From positions 1 through 7,765 of the forward strand of contig JAITPP010000214.1 of assembly GCA_031289385.1 (NCBI GenBank): a stretch of 7,765 nt of DNA, written 5' to 3'. Made by a program: the position numbers and the translations under genes. Below are positions 1-6,498 of this stretch, piece after piece (the first letter of the stretch is position 1; every line of letters begins with the position of its first letter). This stretch comes from Prevotellaceae bacterium (GTDB lineage Bacteria > Bacteroidota > Bacteroidia > Bacteroidales > UBA932). The notes beneath the pieces were generated by a model that ran no database searches, was not told the DNA's origin, and saw only the letters and a program-made list of their open reading frames with translations.

Positions 1-361
1 TTTAATCAATTAATAATTATTATATTTTTGTATTCTCATATTTTCACATTCTCACATTAATCCCATTTCTTAATTTCTACATTTCTTAATTCCTACATTT
101 TCATATTAATCACATTCTCACATTAATCCCATTTCTTAATTTCTACATTTCTTAATTCCTACATTAATCATATTTTCACATTCTCACATTAATCCCATTT
201 CTTAATTTCTACATTTCTTAATTCCTACATTCCTACATTTTCATATTAATCACATTCTCACATTAATCCCATTTCTTAATTTCTACATTTCTTAATTCCT
301 ACATTTTCATATTAATCACATTCTCACATTAATCATTAATCACTAACCGCTAACCATTATC
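1..361. repeat. Intergenic repeat block with 66-bp tandem array
   Basis: This stretch has no gene. Copies of a 66-bp unit begin at 45, 111, 177, 251 and 317. The first, second and fourth steps are exactly 66 bp; the third is 74 bp because TCCTACAT is duplicated near 226-238. The unit opens with CACATTCTCACATTAATCCC and continues with alternating TTAATTYCTACAT words. Copies are nearly identical, except that copy 2 has a different end (161-176). The last copy breaks off at about 333 and passes into heptamers of the form CAYTAAY (327-354). The + strand has no G from 31 to 348, and about a quarter of its bases are C. The block ends four bases before the stop of the leftmost permease gene, which reads toward it. 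There are no unique spacers, so it is not a CRISPR, and I see no terminator hairpin in it. Confidence 0.93.
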
Positions 362-364
362 TTT

Positions 365-1615
365 TCACTCTTCCGACAGTGCTTCAATAGGTTTAATTTT
401 CATGGCGCGGAAGGCGGGACCAAGTCCGGCAAGCGTGCCTAAAATTATTATAATTAACGCGGCAGAAACGGCGGTGAAAAAACTTATTTGAAAAACAGAT
501 GTAGCTCCGCCATCTTCGCTTATGGAAAGATCGAACATTTGCAAAACCAATACGCCAAACGAAATTCCCAAAAATCCCGCTATTGCTGTAATTGTAAAAC
601 TTTCGCTCATAATTTGCGTCATAATTGTTGATGGTTTTGCACCGAGTGCGCGGCGTATTCCTATTTCCTGTGTGCGTTCGCGAACTGTTACCATCATTAT
701 GTTGCTTACTCCGATAATTCCTGCAAACAATGTTCCGAAACCAACAATCCACGCAAGAATATTAACGCCGAGAAATAAATATCCTATTTGTGTAAATATT
801 TCTTCAAGATTAAACGAATTTATTGCCTGTTTATCTTGTGGCGCAATGCTGTGATTGACTTTTAAAATAGATTCTATTTGTTCCTGTACTTCGCTTACCG
901 CTACTCCTGATTTTGCCATTATGCAAACAATATCAACGTGATCGCCATAATTGTATAATTTTTGCATGGTTGTAAACGGAATTGTAACCGCTTCGCGTTT
1001 GTCGCCGTTGAAATTTATATTATCGCTGCCTTCGCCTACGCCGATAACTTTGTAATAAACGCCATCAACGCGAATATCTTTTCCTATCGGGTCTTCGCCG
1101 CGATTGAAAAGCGCTTCGTAAACCCGCGAGCCTATCAAGCAAACTTTACGCTGTTCCTGAACATCCATATCATTCAAATATCGCCCGAACATCATTGTGT
1201 GGTTATCGATTTTGTTGTAATTTGCATAAGAACCTGTAATATTAACTGTTCCTTTTTTGTCGCCACGAACAGCATTGTCGGATGTGGGTGACCATGGCGT
1301 TATCAACGGCGAAATTTCATCGAGTCCTTTAACATTTGCTTTTATAATTTCTATATCTCTGTTAATTATCTGCCAACGTCTTCCTTTGCGAAAACCTTTG
1401 TATGCTTCGCTTGTTCTGCCACTCCACATGAAACATGAATTGGTTGCAAGTTCGCTGAAATTTTTTGATATTGATTTTTCCAGTCCATTGCCGCCGCCAA
1501 GTAATGCAACAAGCATAAATACTCCCCAAAACACGCCGAATGCGGTAAGTATGCTGCGCACTTTATTGCGGCTTATGGTTATAAATATTTCGTTCCAACG
1601 GTCTAAATCAAACAT
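365..1615 (-). CDS. MacB/FtsX-type ABC transporter permease (second permease of the operon)
   Basis: This 416-residue inner-membrane subunit has the standard MacB topology. There is one N-terminal helix at about 22-42, preceded by the amphipathic RNKVRSILTAFGVFWG segment. A large periplasmic domain follows at about 45-275 (MacB_PCD type). Three C-terminal helices lie at about 284-310, 336-360 and 378-400. The segment VRERTQEIGIRRALGA (311-326) after the second helix is the family's hallmark cytoplasmic loop, which contacts the ATPase. The protein ends with the usual amphipathic tail, MKIKPIEAL. Length and both ends are normal for the family, so the gene appears intact. The start lies 4 bp after the stop of the preceding permease, which means translational coupling within one transcript; no clear ribosome-binding site is visible. 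The two permeases are clearly homologous yet differ throughout, suggesting an old duplication and a heterodimeric channel. The substrate cannot be read from sequence; export or mechanotransmission is inferred from the family. Confidence 0.93.
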   Translation of the reverse strand: MFDLDRWNEIFITISRNKVRSILTAFGVFWGVFMLVALLGGGNGLEKSISKNFSELATNSCFMWSGRTSEAYKGFRKGRRWQIINRDIEIIKANVKGLDEISPLITPWSPTSDNAVRGDKKGTVNITGSYANYNKIDNHTMMFGRYLNDMDVQEQRKVCLIGSRVYEALFNRGEDPIGKDIRVDGVYYKVIGVGEGSDNINFNGDKREAVTIPFTTMQKLYNYGDHVDIVCIMAKSGVAVSEVQEQIESILKVNHSIAPQDKQAINSFNLEEIFTQIGYLFLGVNILAWIVGFGTLFAGIIGVSNIMMVTVRERTQEIGIRRALGAKPSTIMTQIMSESFTITAIAGFLGISFGVLVLQMFDLSISEDGGATSVFQISFFTAVSAALIIIILGTLAGLGPAFRAMKIKPIEALSEE

Positions 1616-1619
1616 ATCT

Positions 1620-2867
1620 TTATTTATTATTAAGTGCTTCTATTGTTTTTATTTTTACAGCTTTCAGCGCAGGAAAAAATCCTGCAAGCGTGCCTGCAAT
1701 TATCAAAAGTAAAGTTGCCTGCATTGCAACATTTATATCTACCGTAGGATTTACAAAGAAATTAGGCGAATCGCCGCCACCCGACGATGCAAAAACGCCT
1801 GCCAAAAGTTCTGTTAATCCCACTCCGCAAACAAGCCCTATGTATCCGAAAATTGTTGTAATAAATATTGATTCAACAACCACAAGTTTAAGAATACTCA
1901 GCGGCGATGCGCCTATTGATTTGCGAATACCAAATTCGCGCGTGCGTTCGCGAACTGTTATAAGCATAATATTACTAACGCCCACAATTCCCGAAAGCAA
2001 AGTGAAAATGCCGATTATCCACACCGCAATATTTATATAATTATTTACATTTGATATTTCCAAATAACTTTCAAAACGATTCCAATACCATATTGCATTA
2101 TCGTCGTCGGGCGAAATTTGATGCTGGCTTGCAAAGCGTTTTTTGTAGCGGTTCATAAAATCGGTGCTCGATTGCTCATCTTTTATTTTATCGGTTAATG
2201 CAAATGATAAACTTGAAATATCTATTCCTTTGTTGTAAACAATTTGCGCTGTCGATAGCGGAATGTGCGAATCGGTGGCATTTTCTCCGTCTTTGATATA
2301 ATAAATTCCTACAACTGTATAAATAATGCCCGCAACATTCACTTTTTTTCCTATGGCATCTTCTTTTTTGAAAAGAATTTCTTTTGCACGTTTCGAGATA
2401 ACAATTGATTTGCGCTTTTCGCGAATATCCAAATCGTTGATATACCGCCCTTGCGCCATTTTTAATCCTGCAATAATTATTCTGTTTGGATTTGAGCCTT
2501 GCAAACTCGATGAAAGATATTCTGTTCCGTAACTAATATTTTTCGAGCCTAAATTAACATTAGCTATTGCAAAATTTACTTCGTCTGAAAATTCTGTTGA
2601 TGTAAATTGTAAATCTTTATTGTCAAGTTCAATCCAGCGTCCCGATTGAAATCCTGCGTATGGGATATTTGTGCGTCCGCCCCAAATTTGCACAACGTTT
2701 ATAAGTCTGTCGCCCCAATCTGCGTTGAAAGCGTTTTTTAATCCGTTGCCCGAGCCGAGTAAAACTATGAGCATAAAAATTCCCCATGCTACGGCAAATC
2801 CTGTGAGGAAAGTGCGCAGTTTGTTTCGGCGAATTGTGTTTAATATTTCGTATAAAAGACTAAGCAT
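1620..2867 (-). CDS. MacB/FtsX-type ABC transporter permease (first permease of the operon)
   Basis: This 415-residue inner-membrane subunit has one N-terminal helix (about 20-40, after RRNKLRTFLTGFAVAWG) and a periplasmic MacB_PCD-like domain (about 45-275). Three further helices lie at about 279-303, 328-356 and 381-402. The conserved loop VRERTREFGIRKSIGA spans 305-320, and the C-terminus is VKIKTIEAL. It carries a glycine-rich patch (SSGGGD, about 361-366) in the outer loop between the third and fourth helices; the sister permease has a shorter acidic/glycine stretch at the same place. The chosen start gives the usual family N-terminus and lies 11 bp after the stop of the ATPase gene, so the three genes form one operon. 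It should work with the ATPase and the sister permease as one complex. Whether the pair form a heterodimer or two homodimers is not visible in the sequence. The substrate is unknown. Confidence 0.93.
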   Translation of the reverse strand: MLSLLYEILNTIRRNKLRTFLTGFAVAWGIFMLIVLLGSGNGLKNAFNADWGDRLINVVQIWGGRTNIPYAGFQSGRWIELDNKDLQFTSTEFSDEVNFAIANVNLGSKNISYGTEYLSSSLQGSNPNRIIIAGLKMAQGRYINDLDIREKRKSIVISKRAKEILFKKEDAIGKKVNVAGIIYTVVGIYYIKDGENATDSHIPLSTAQIVYNKGIDISSLSFALTDKIKDEQSSTDFMNRYKKRFASQHQISPDDDNAIWYWNRFESYLEISNVNNYINIAVWIIGIFTLLSGIVGVSNIMLITVRERTREFGIRKSIGASPLSILKLVVVESIFITTIFGYIGLVCGVGLTELLAGVFASSGGGDSPNFFVNPTVDINVAMQATLLLIIAGTLAGFFPALKAVKIKTIEALNNK

Positions 2868-2878
2868 AAACGTAAGCG

Positions 2879-3601
2879 TTATTTGATATTTTGTATTCCA
2901 AAAGCAGAAATATTATGTTCTGAATTATCTTCGATTTTTTCGATAATGCCGTCTTTCAATCTGATAATTTTATTTGTTTGATTAGCCACTCCCGATTCGT
3001 GAGTAACAATAATCATAGTCATTCCCGTAGCGTTCACTTTTTTGAGAACATCAATAACTTCGGCAGAGGTTTTGCTGTCGAGCGCTCCTGTGGGCTCGTC
3101 GGCAAGAATAATTTGCGGTTTCGAAATCAGAGCGCGGGCAATTGCTACACGTTGTTTTTGTCCGCCCGAAAGTTCGCTTGGCATGTGATGCGCCCATTCT
3201 TTTAACCCTAATTTATCAAGATATTCCATCGCTATTTTGTTTCGCGCTTTTCGGCTTACTTTCTGATAATAAAGCGGAAGCGCAACATTTTCCATAGCGT
3301 TTTTAAACGAAATAAGATTGAACGATTGAAAAATAAAACCTATTAATTTGTTGCGAAAATGCGCAGCCTGCGTTTCGCTAAGGTTTTTTATCAGTTCATT
3401 GTTCAGATGATATTCGCCGGTATCGTAATTATCAAGAATACCGAGAATATTGAGCAGCGTTGATTTTCCCGAGCCCGAAGCGCCCATTATCGAAACAAGC
3501 TCGCCTCTGGTAATTTCCAAGTCAATTCCTTTGAGAACGTGCAACGGCGCACCGTTGTAGTAGGTTTTGTTTATGTTTTTCAGCTTTATTATTGTTGACA
3601 T
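2879..3601 (-). CDS. MacB/LolD-type ABC transporter ATP-binding protein
   Basis: This 240-residue cytoplasmic ATPase energises the two permeases encoded just downstream. All nucleotide-binding motifs are intact: Walker A GASGSGKST (40-48), Q-loop glutamine 92 in FQSFNL, signature LSGGQ (144-148), Walker B IILADEP with catalytic E169, D-loop GALDS (172-176) and H-loop H201. The wording of these motifs, notably LADEPTGALDS and FQSFNLI, is typical of the MacB/LolD group rather than of importers. Length is normal, with a C-terminal tail of about 20 residues after the core. It is the first gene of the operon, with about 990 bp free of genes upstream. No adaptor (MacA/HlyD) gene precedes it here, although such genes often do in related operons. 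A promoter-like element lies about 26 bp before the start, and an AAGG touches the ATG. Confidence 0.96.
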   Translation of the reverse strand: MSTIIKLKNINKTYYNGAPLHVLKGIDLEITRGELVSIMGASGSGKSTLLNILGILDNYDTGEYHLNNELIKNLSETQAAHFRNKLIGFIFQSFNLISFKNAMENVALPLYYQKVSRKARNKIAMEYLDKLGLKEWAHHMPSELSGGQKQRVAIARALISKPQIILADEPTGALDSKTSAEVIDVLKKVNATGMTMIIVTHESGVANQTNKIIRLKDGIIEKIEDNSEHNISAFGIQNIK

Positions 3602-3626
3602 CCTTGATATTTATTTTATTTTTATG

Positions 3627-3634
3627 CAAATGTA
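3627..3634 (-). promoter_or_regulatory. Putative Bacteroidota -7 promoter element for the ABC operon
   Basis: On the minus strand this reads TACATTTG, a full match to TAnnTTTG, the -7 element recognised by the Bacteroidota primary sigma factor. It ends 26 bp before the ATPase start codon, giving a leader of about 20 nt. No convincing TTTG -33 element lies 19-20 bp further upstream, so the call rests on one element plus position in very AT-rich DNA. A second match, TACTTTTG at 4105-4098 with a TTTG 24 bp upstream, could start a much longer leader through the repeats. Confidence 0.45.
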
Positions 3635-3710
3635 TATTTGTTTTATTTATAAAGTTATATATGCTTGTTAAATTTTATTAATTAGTCGTTTGTATTCCGT
3701 AATTCCGTAT

Positions 3711-3790
3711 TTAGTCGTTAGTATTTAGTCGTTGGTATTTAGTCGTTGGTATTTAGTCGTTAGTATTTAGTCGTTGGTATTTAGTCGTTA
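3711..3790. repeat. 14-bp tandem array TTAGTCGTTRGTAT
   Basis: Five complete units start at 3711, 3725, 3739, 3753 and 3767, with a sixth partial unit at 3781. The step is exactly 14 bp throughout. Units are identical except base 10, which is A, G, G, A, G in order; the partial unit keeps its first ten bases and diverges after them. An outlying copy (TTAGTCGTTTGTAT) lies at 3682, separated from the array by TCCGTAATTCCGTAT. The 14-mer can itself be read as two related 7-mers, TTAGTCG and TTRGTAT. It lies about 80 bp upstream of the putative -7 element of the ABC operon. Confidence 0.95.
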
Positions 3791-3881
3791 TATCAATAAA
3801 TTTTTACAATTAATTTTTCTAACTTCTTTGTTCTTGTGTTCTTAGTGTTTTTTTCTTTGTTTTCTTAGTCTTTTTTGTTTT

Positions 3882-4041
3882 TTAACCACAAAGTTCACAA
3901 AGTTTTTTCATTTACAGCCTTCGTAATTCGTAATTGTTTTTTGTTCTTAACCACAAAGTTCACAAAGTTTTTCACAAAGAACACAAAGTTTTTTCATTTA
4001 CAGCCTTCGTAATTCGTAATTTGTAATTCGTAATTGTTTTT
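3882..4041. repeat. Duplicated intergenic module with CACAAAG and TCGTAAT words
   Basis: A module of about 60 bp, beginning TTAACCACAAAGTTCACAAAG and running through CATTTACAGCCT to TCGTAAT repeats and a T-run, starts at 3882 and again at 3947. The second copy is longer. It has two more 9-bp CACAAAG units (3973-3990) and four TCGTAAT-type heptamers (4007-4034) against two in the first copy (3921-3934). The differences are whole repeat units, as expected from slippage or recombination. Phrases of the AACCACAAAG type are, to my recollection, widespread between genes in environmental Bacteroidota; I cannot verify that here. Confidence 0.88.
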
Positions 4042-4204
4042 CATTTTTTTACTATATTTTATTTTGTTTTTCATTTTCTTGATATATTAATTCGCTACAA
4101 AAGTATATATTTTCTGATACTATGTATGACAAAGTAGTAGATATTTTCAGTTAAATAATATTAAATGCCGTTAATCCATTAATTTTCAACGCAAAAAATA
4201 ATTG

Positions 4205-4417
4205 AATAAAACCCCAAACAACATTTATTTTCACATTAAACACATTAAACATATTCCCACATTAATCACATTTTCCTCACATTAATCATATTCCCACATT
4301 AATCACATTAACACATTTTCCCATTAATCATTAACCATTAATCATTAATCATTAACCACTAATCATTAACCACTAATCATTAACCATTAATCACTAACCA
4401 TTCTCTATACATATAAC
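4205..4417. repeat. G-free repeat tract with CACATTAA words and CAYTAAY heptamers
   Basis: The + strand has no G for 213 bases. The left part (4232-4311) holds CACATTAA at 4232, 4241, 4258, 4278, 4295 and 4304, joined by short C/T-rich links. The right part (4322-4398) is eleven uninterrupted heptamers of the form CAYTAAY, varying only C/T at positions 3 and 7. The same two parts, in the same order, make up the block at 45-354, so these are two loci of one repeat family. Both lie on the 3' side of a minus-strand gene; here the symporter stop is about 190 bp to the right, beyond its terminator. Confidence 0.92.
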
Positions 4418-4524
4418 GAACAAACCCGCGATTTGTTGCATCAAAAAACAAAAAAAAGTGAAAAAAAGATTTAAAGTGTTTATAATTAGGAAAATAATTT
4501 TGTTAAAATTTTTAGTAAAAAAAG

Positions 4525-4573
4525 AAAAAACTGTTCAAAAAGTGGATTTTTTCACTTTATCGAACAGTTTTTT
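4525..4573 (-). terminator. Intrinsic terminator of the nucleoside symporter gene
   Basis: A perfect 12-bp inverted repeat, AAAAAACTGTTC (4525-4536) and GAACAGTTTTTT (4562-4573), flanks a 25-base centre. The centre forms its own 6-bp stem, AAAGTG (4539-4544) with CACTTT (4553-4558). On the minus strand the hairpin begins 18 bp after the symporter stop and runs into a T-tract (TTTTTTC then seven T). Because T-runs flank both sides, it may also work on transcripts moving rightward. Confidence 0.92.
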
Positions 4574-4591
4574 ATTGAGTATTTCGAAAAA

Positions 4592-5836
4592 TTACATTTT
4601 TATTTTTTCGGTTCGTTCGTGTTTATATTTGAATATAAAAGCAAAAGCAATTCCAATAACGAGAGCGTAGGCGGCAAATATAAACCATGCCGATGCCCAG
4701 CTTGGCGTTTCTGCTTTGTTCACAAAATTGTTTACAATTGCGCCGGCAGCATAAGAGCCGACAATTGCGCCAATGCCGTTTGTCATCAACATAAATAATC
4801 CTTGTGCGCTTGCCCGTATTTTTGGGCTGGTAGTTTGTTCTACGTACAGCGAGCCTGAAATATTGAAGAAATCAAACGCCATTCCGTAAACAATCATCGA
4901 AAGAATAAGCAATGGCAAGCCTTCGCCCGGATTTCCAATTCCAAACAGTGCAAAACGCAAAAACCATGCAAACATACTCATCAGCATAACTTTTTTTATT
5001 CCAAATCGCTTTAAGAAAAATGGAATTGTGAGAATAAACAATGTTTCGGAAATTTGAGAAACAGAAAGTAAAATAATAGAATGTTCAACGCCAAACGAGT
5101 GCGCATATTCGGGAACAGACGCAAAACTGCTAAGGAATAAATCGCCAAAACCGTTGGTAATCTGCAACGCCGCCCCCAGCAACATCGAAAAAATGAAGAA
5201 TACAATCATTTTTCGTTGTTTAAACAATGCAAACGCCCGCAAACCCAAAATATCTATCCACGATTTGCTTTCGGGATTTTTATTGACATCGCACTTAGGC
5301 AACACAAACGAATACATAGCCAGCATCAATGATGCAATAGCCGATACGTATAATTGAATTTCGGAATTTTTGAAACCTGTAATATCAACCGTCCACATTG
5401 CACATATAAATCCAATAGTTCCCCACACGCGAATAGGTGGAAAATCTTTTATAACATCCATTTTTGCTTTTGCAAGCGCATTGTATGCCACAGAGTAGCT
5501 CAAAGCAAGTGTAGGCATATAAACCATAACGCACGCCAGCATCAAAACGTAAAGCGGAATGTAAGTAGTTTGAAATGCTGCCGCAGTGAGCAATACAGCA
5601 CCCAAAAAATGACAAATGCCGTACAGTTTTTGTGCAGGAATCCAGCGGTCGGCAATGATACCAAGCAATGCAGGCATAAATAAAGATGCAATACCCATTG
5701 TTGCAAAAAAACTGCCTATTTGCACACCGTTAAAATGTAAATTGTTGCCAACGTAGCTGCCAAACGAAATTAGCCATGCTCCCCAAATAAAAAATTGGAG
5801 AAAATTCATTACGATAAGTCGAAATTTTAAACTCAT
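4592..5836 (-). CDS. nupG: Nucleoside:H+ symporter (NupG/XapB type MFS permease)
   Basis: This 414-residue inner-membrane transporter takes up nucleosides with protons. From memory of E. coli NupG, the similarity runs the whole length: the start MSLKFRLIVMNFLQFFIWGAW, MPALLGIIADRW (54-65), DFPPIRVWGTIGF (131-143), FFIFSMLLGA (213-222), QISETLFILTIPFFL (261-275), YGMAFDFFNISGS (317-329) and SPKIRASAQG (337-346). Residues tied to proton coupling or ligand binding in NupG are present: R136, T140, F143, Q225, N228, Q261, E264 and the aspartate in FDFF (D322 here). Twelve membrane helices are expected, with a central cytoplasmic loop at about 183-208. Length is normal and nothing is truncated. It is a single-gene unit with its own -7 element and terminator. 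The exact nucleoside range cannot be read from sequence; XapB-like xanthosine uptake is the main alternative. Confidence 0.95.
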   Translation of the reverse strand: MSLKFRLIVMNFLQFFIWGAWLISFGSYVGNNLHFNGVQIGSFFATMGIASLFMPALLGIIADRWIPAQKLYGICHFLGAVLLTAAAFQTTYIPLYVLMLACVMVYMPTLALSYSVAYNALAKAKMDVIKDFPPIRVWGTIGFICAMWTVDITGFKNSEIQLYVSAIASLMLAMYSFVLPKCDVNKNPESKSWIDILGLRAFALFKQRKMIVFFIFSMLLGAALQITNGFGDLFLSSFASVPEYAHSFGVEHSIILLSVSQISETLFILTIPFFLKRFGIKKVMLMSMFAWFLRFALFGIGNPGEGLPLLILSMIVYGMAFDFFNISGSLYVEQTTSPKIRASAQGLFMLMTNGIGAIVGSYAAGAIVNNFVNKAETPSWASAWFIFAAYALVIGIAFAFIFKYKHERTEKIKM

Positions 5837-5865
5837 AAAAATATTTTTTAGTGTTTATGTTTGCA

Positions 5866-5873
5866 CAAAATTA
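5866..5873 (-). promoter_or_regulatory. Putative -7 promoter element of the symporter gene
   Basis: On the minus strand this reads TAATTTTG, a full match to TAnnTTTG, ending 29 bp before the symporter ATG. The predicted leader is about 25 nt and is A-rich, without a Shine-Dalgarno sequence. No clear TTTG -33 box is seen at the expected spacing. Confidence 0.45.
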
Positions 5874-5990
5874 AAAAAAATATTTGAAATGTTGTAAAAA
5901 TATATTTTTATAAAATTGATGTGCGGATGAAAAAGGAAGAAACAAGAGGTTGGAAAGTTTGTCAAGTTTTTAAAGATTTAAAATCAAAAA

Positions 5991-6027
5991 ATCTGCGTAA
6001 ATCTGTCGTATCTGCGTTATCTGCGTG
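5991..6027. repeat. Short ATCTGCGT direct repeat
   Basis: Four units of ATCTGCGT, the second altered to ATCTGTCGT, start at 5991, 6001, 6010 and 6019, giving a 9-10 bp period. They lie in the spacer between the DUF4783-like gene and the symporter gene. A further pair of CAACTCAACA copies (6036 and 6051) follows directly. From memory, ATCTGCG-type phrases are common intergenic repeats in Bacteroidota and relatives. Confidence 0.8.
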
Positions 6028-6070
6028 CTAATTTTCAACTCAACAAAAAACAACTCAACACGCAAAACAA

Positions 6071-6463
6071 TCATTTTTCAATTTTTATTTGGATGATATA
6101 TATTTCTGTTTCGGTTTCTTGTTTGGCATAAATTGTTACTCTAAAAACTTCGCCGCCTTGTGCTGTATATATTCCTATCAAATATATTCTTCCGTTTTGT
6201 TCGTTTTTTTGATGTCGTATTTCAAAATCTTTTGGCTTGTAATTCGAAAAAAAATCTTTGAAAATTATTGCCGATTGCGAACGACTATAAAAATTTTCTT
6301 TACCGAAAATATTACAACTGACATTGTTACCGAAACTTGTTGAAAGCATAGTGGCATTTCCGGTAATAAAACATTCTTTGATTTGAGAAAATAAATCGGA
6401 CTGTGCAAAACTCACAGAGCTTGCAAAAAAAAATACAAGTATTATTTTCAATATTTTTCCCAT
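6071..6463 (-). CDS. Small secreted DUF4783-like protein
   Basis: This 130-residue protein has a clear signal peptide: MGKILK, a hydrophobic core at about 7-18, then SFAQ, with cleavage near residue 20 or 21. There is no lipobox cysteine, so a soluble periplasmic or secreted protein is expected. The mature part of about 110 residues has the pattern I associate with Bacteroidota DUF4783 proteins. An opening helix (DLFSQIKECFITGNATMLS) is followed by FGNNVSCNIFGKE, then a Y-S-x-x-Q-x-x-x-I-x-x-x-FF helix (59-72), and finally beta strands ending IYIIQIKIEK. This layout suggests a small NTF2/SnoaL-like cone fold. No catalytic residues can be named and the role is unknown. The gene stands alone, divergent from the next gene, with a hairpin-forming leader. 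Family assignment is from pattern memory and needs a profile search. Confidence 0.85.
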   Translation of the reverse strand: MGKILKIILVFFFASSVSFAQSDLFSQIKECFITGNATMLSTSFGNNVSCNIFGKENFYSRSQSAIIFKDFFSNYKPKDFEIRHQKNEQNGRIYLIGIYTAQGGEVFRVTIYAKQETETEIYIIQIKIEK

Positions 6464-6498
6464 TTAATTTATTTTCACATCTTAATAAAGTATAATAA

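Larger units (their letters stand above)
3602..4591. other. Gene-poor intergenic region of about 990 bp, rich in repeats
   Basis: No credible coding sequence lies between the ABC operon and the symporter gene. From left to right it holds the ABC promoter (about 3630), a 14-bp tandem array (3711-3790) and a T-rich stretch with TTCTTAGT words (about 3820-3875). A duplicated module with CACAAAG and TCGTAAT words follows (3882-4041). Next come about 160 bp without evident structure (4042-4204), a G-free CACATTAA/CAYTAAY repeat tract (4205-4417), an A-rich stretch and the symporter terminator (4525-4573). No tRNA, transposase remnant or terminal inverted repeats were seen. Confidence 0.85.

Noticed and set aside
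45..334. CRISPR array
   Set aside because: The units are contiguous 66-bp copies without unique spacers, with internal sub-repeats and no cas genes nearby. It is a plain tandem array.
522..1712. Plus-strand open frames of about 110-150 codons opposite the ABC permease genes
   Set aside because: They lie antisense to well-supported permease genes, have no signals of their own, and resemble no protein family.
3820..3905. Large hairpin between the TTCTTTGTTCTTGTGTTC stretch and the CACAAAG repeats
   Set aside because: The reverse-complement match is patchy and broken by several mismatches, so I cannot support it as a designed structure; it may only reflect old inverted copies of the same words.
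4458..4670. Plus-strand frame of 70 codons, lysine-rich
   Set aside because: It runs through the terminator hairpin and into the 3' end of the symporter gene on the other strand. Its composition reflects A-runs, not a protein.
5927..6031. Small plus-strand gene of 34 codons starting ATGAAAAAGGAAGAA
   Set aside because: Its second half is encoded by the ATCTGCGT repeat, it has no promoter or terminator of its own, and the C-terminal residues are just the repeat translated. Most likely chance.
6022..6064. Terminator for the DUF4783-like gene formed by TGCGTG and CACGCA
   Set aside because: The stem is only 6 bp with a loop of 31 bases and no T-run follows it on the minus strand. No intrinsic terminator is evident for this gene.
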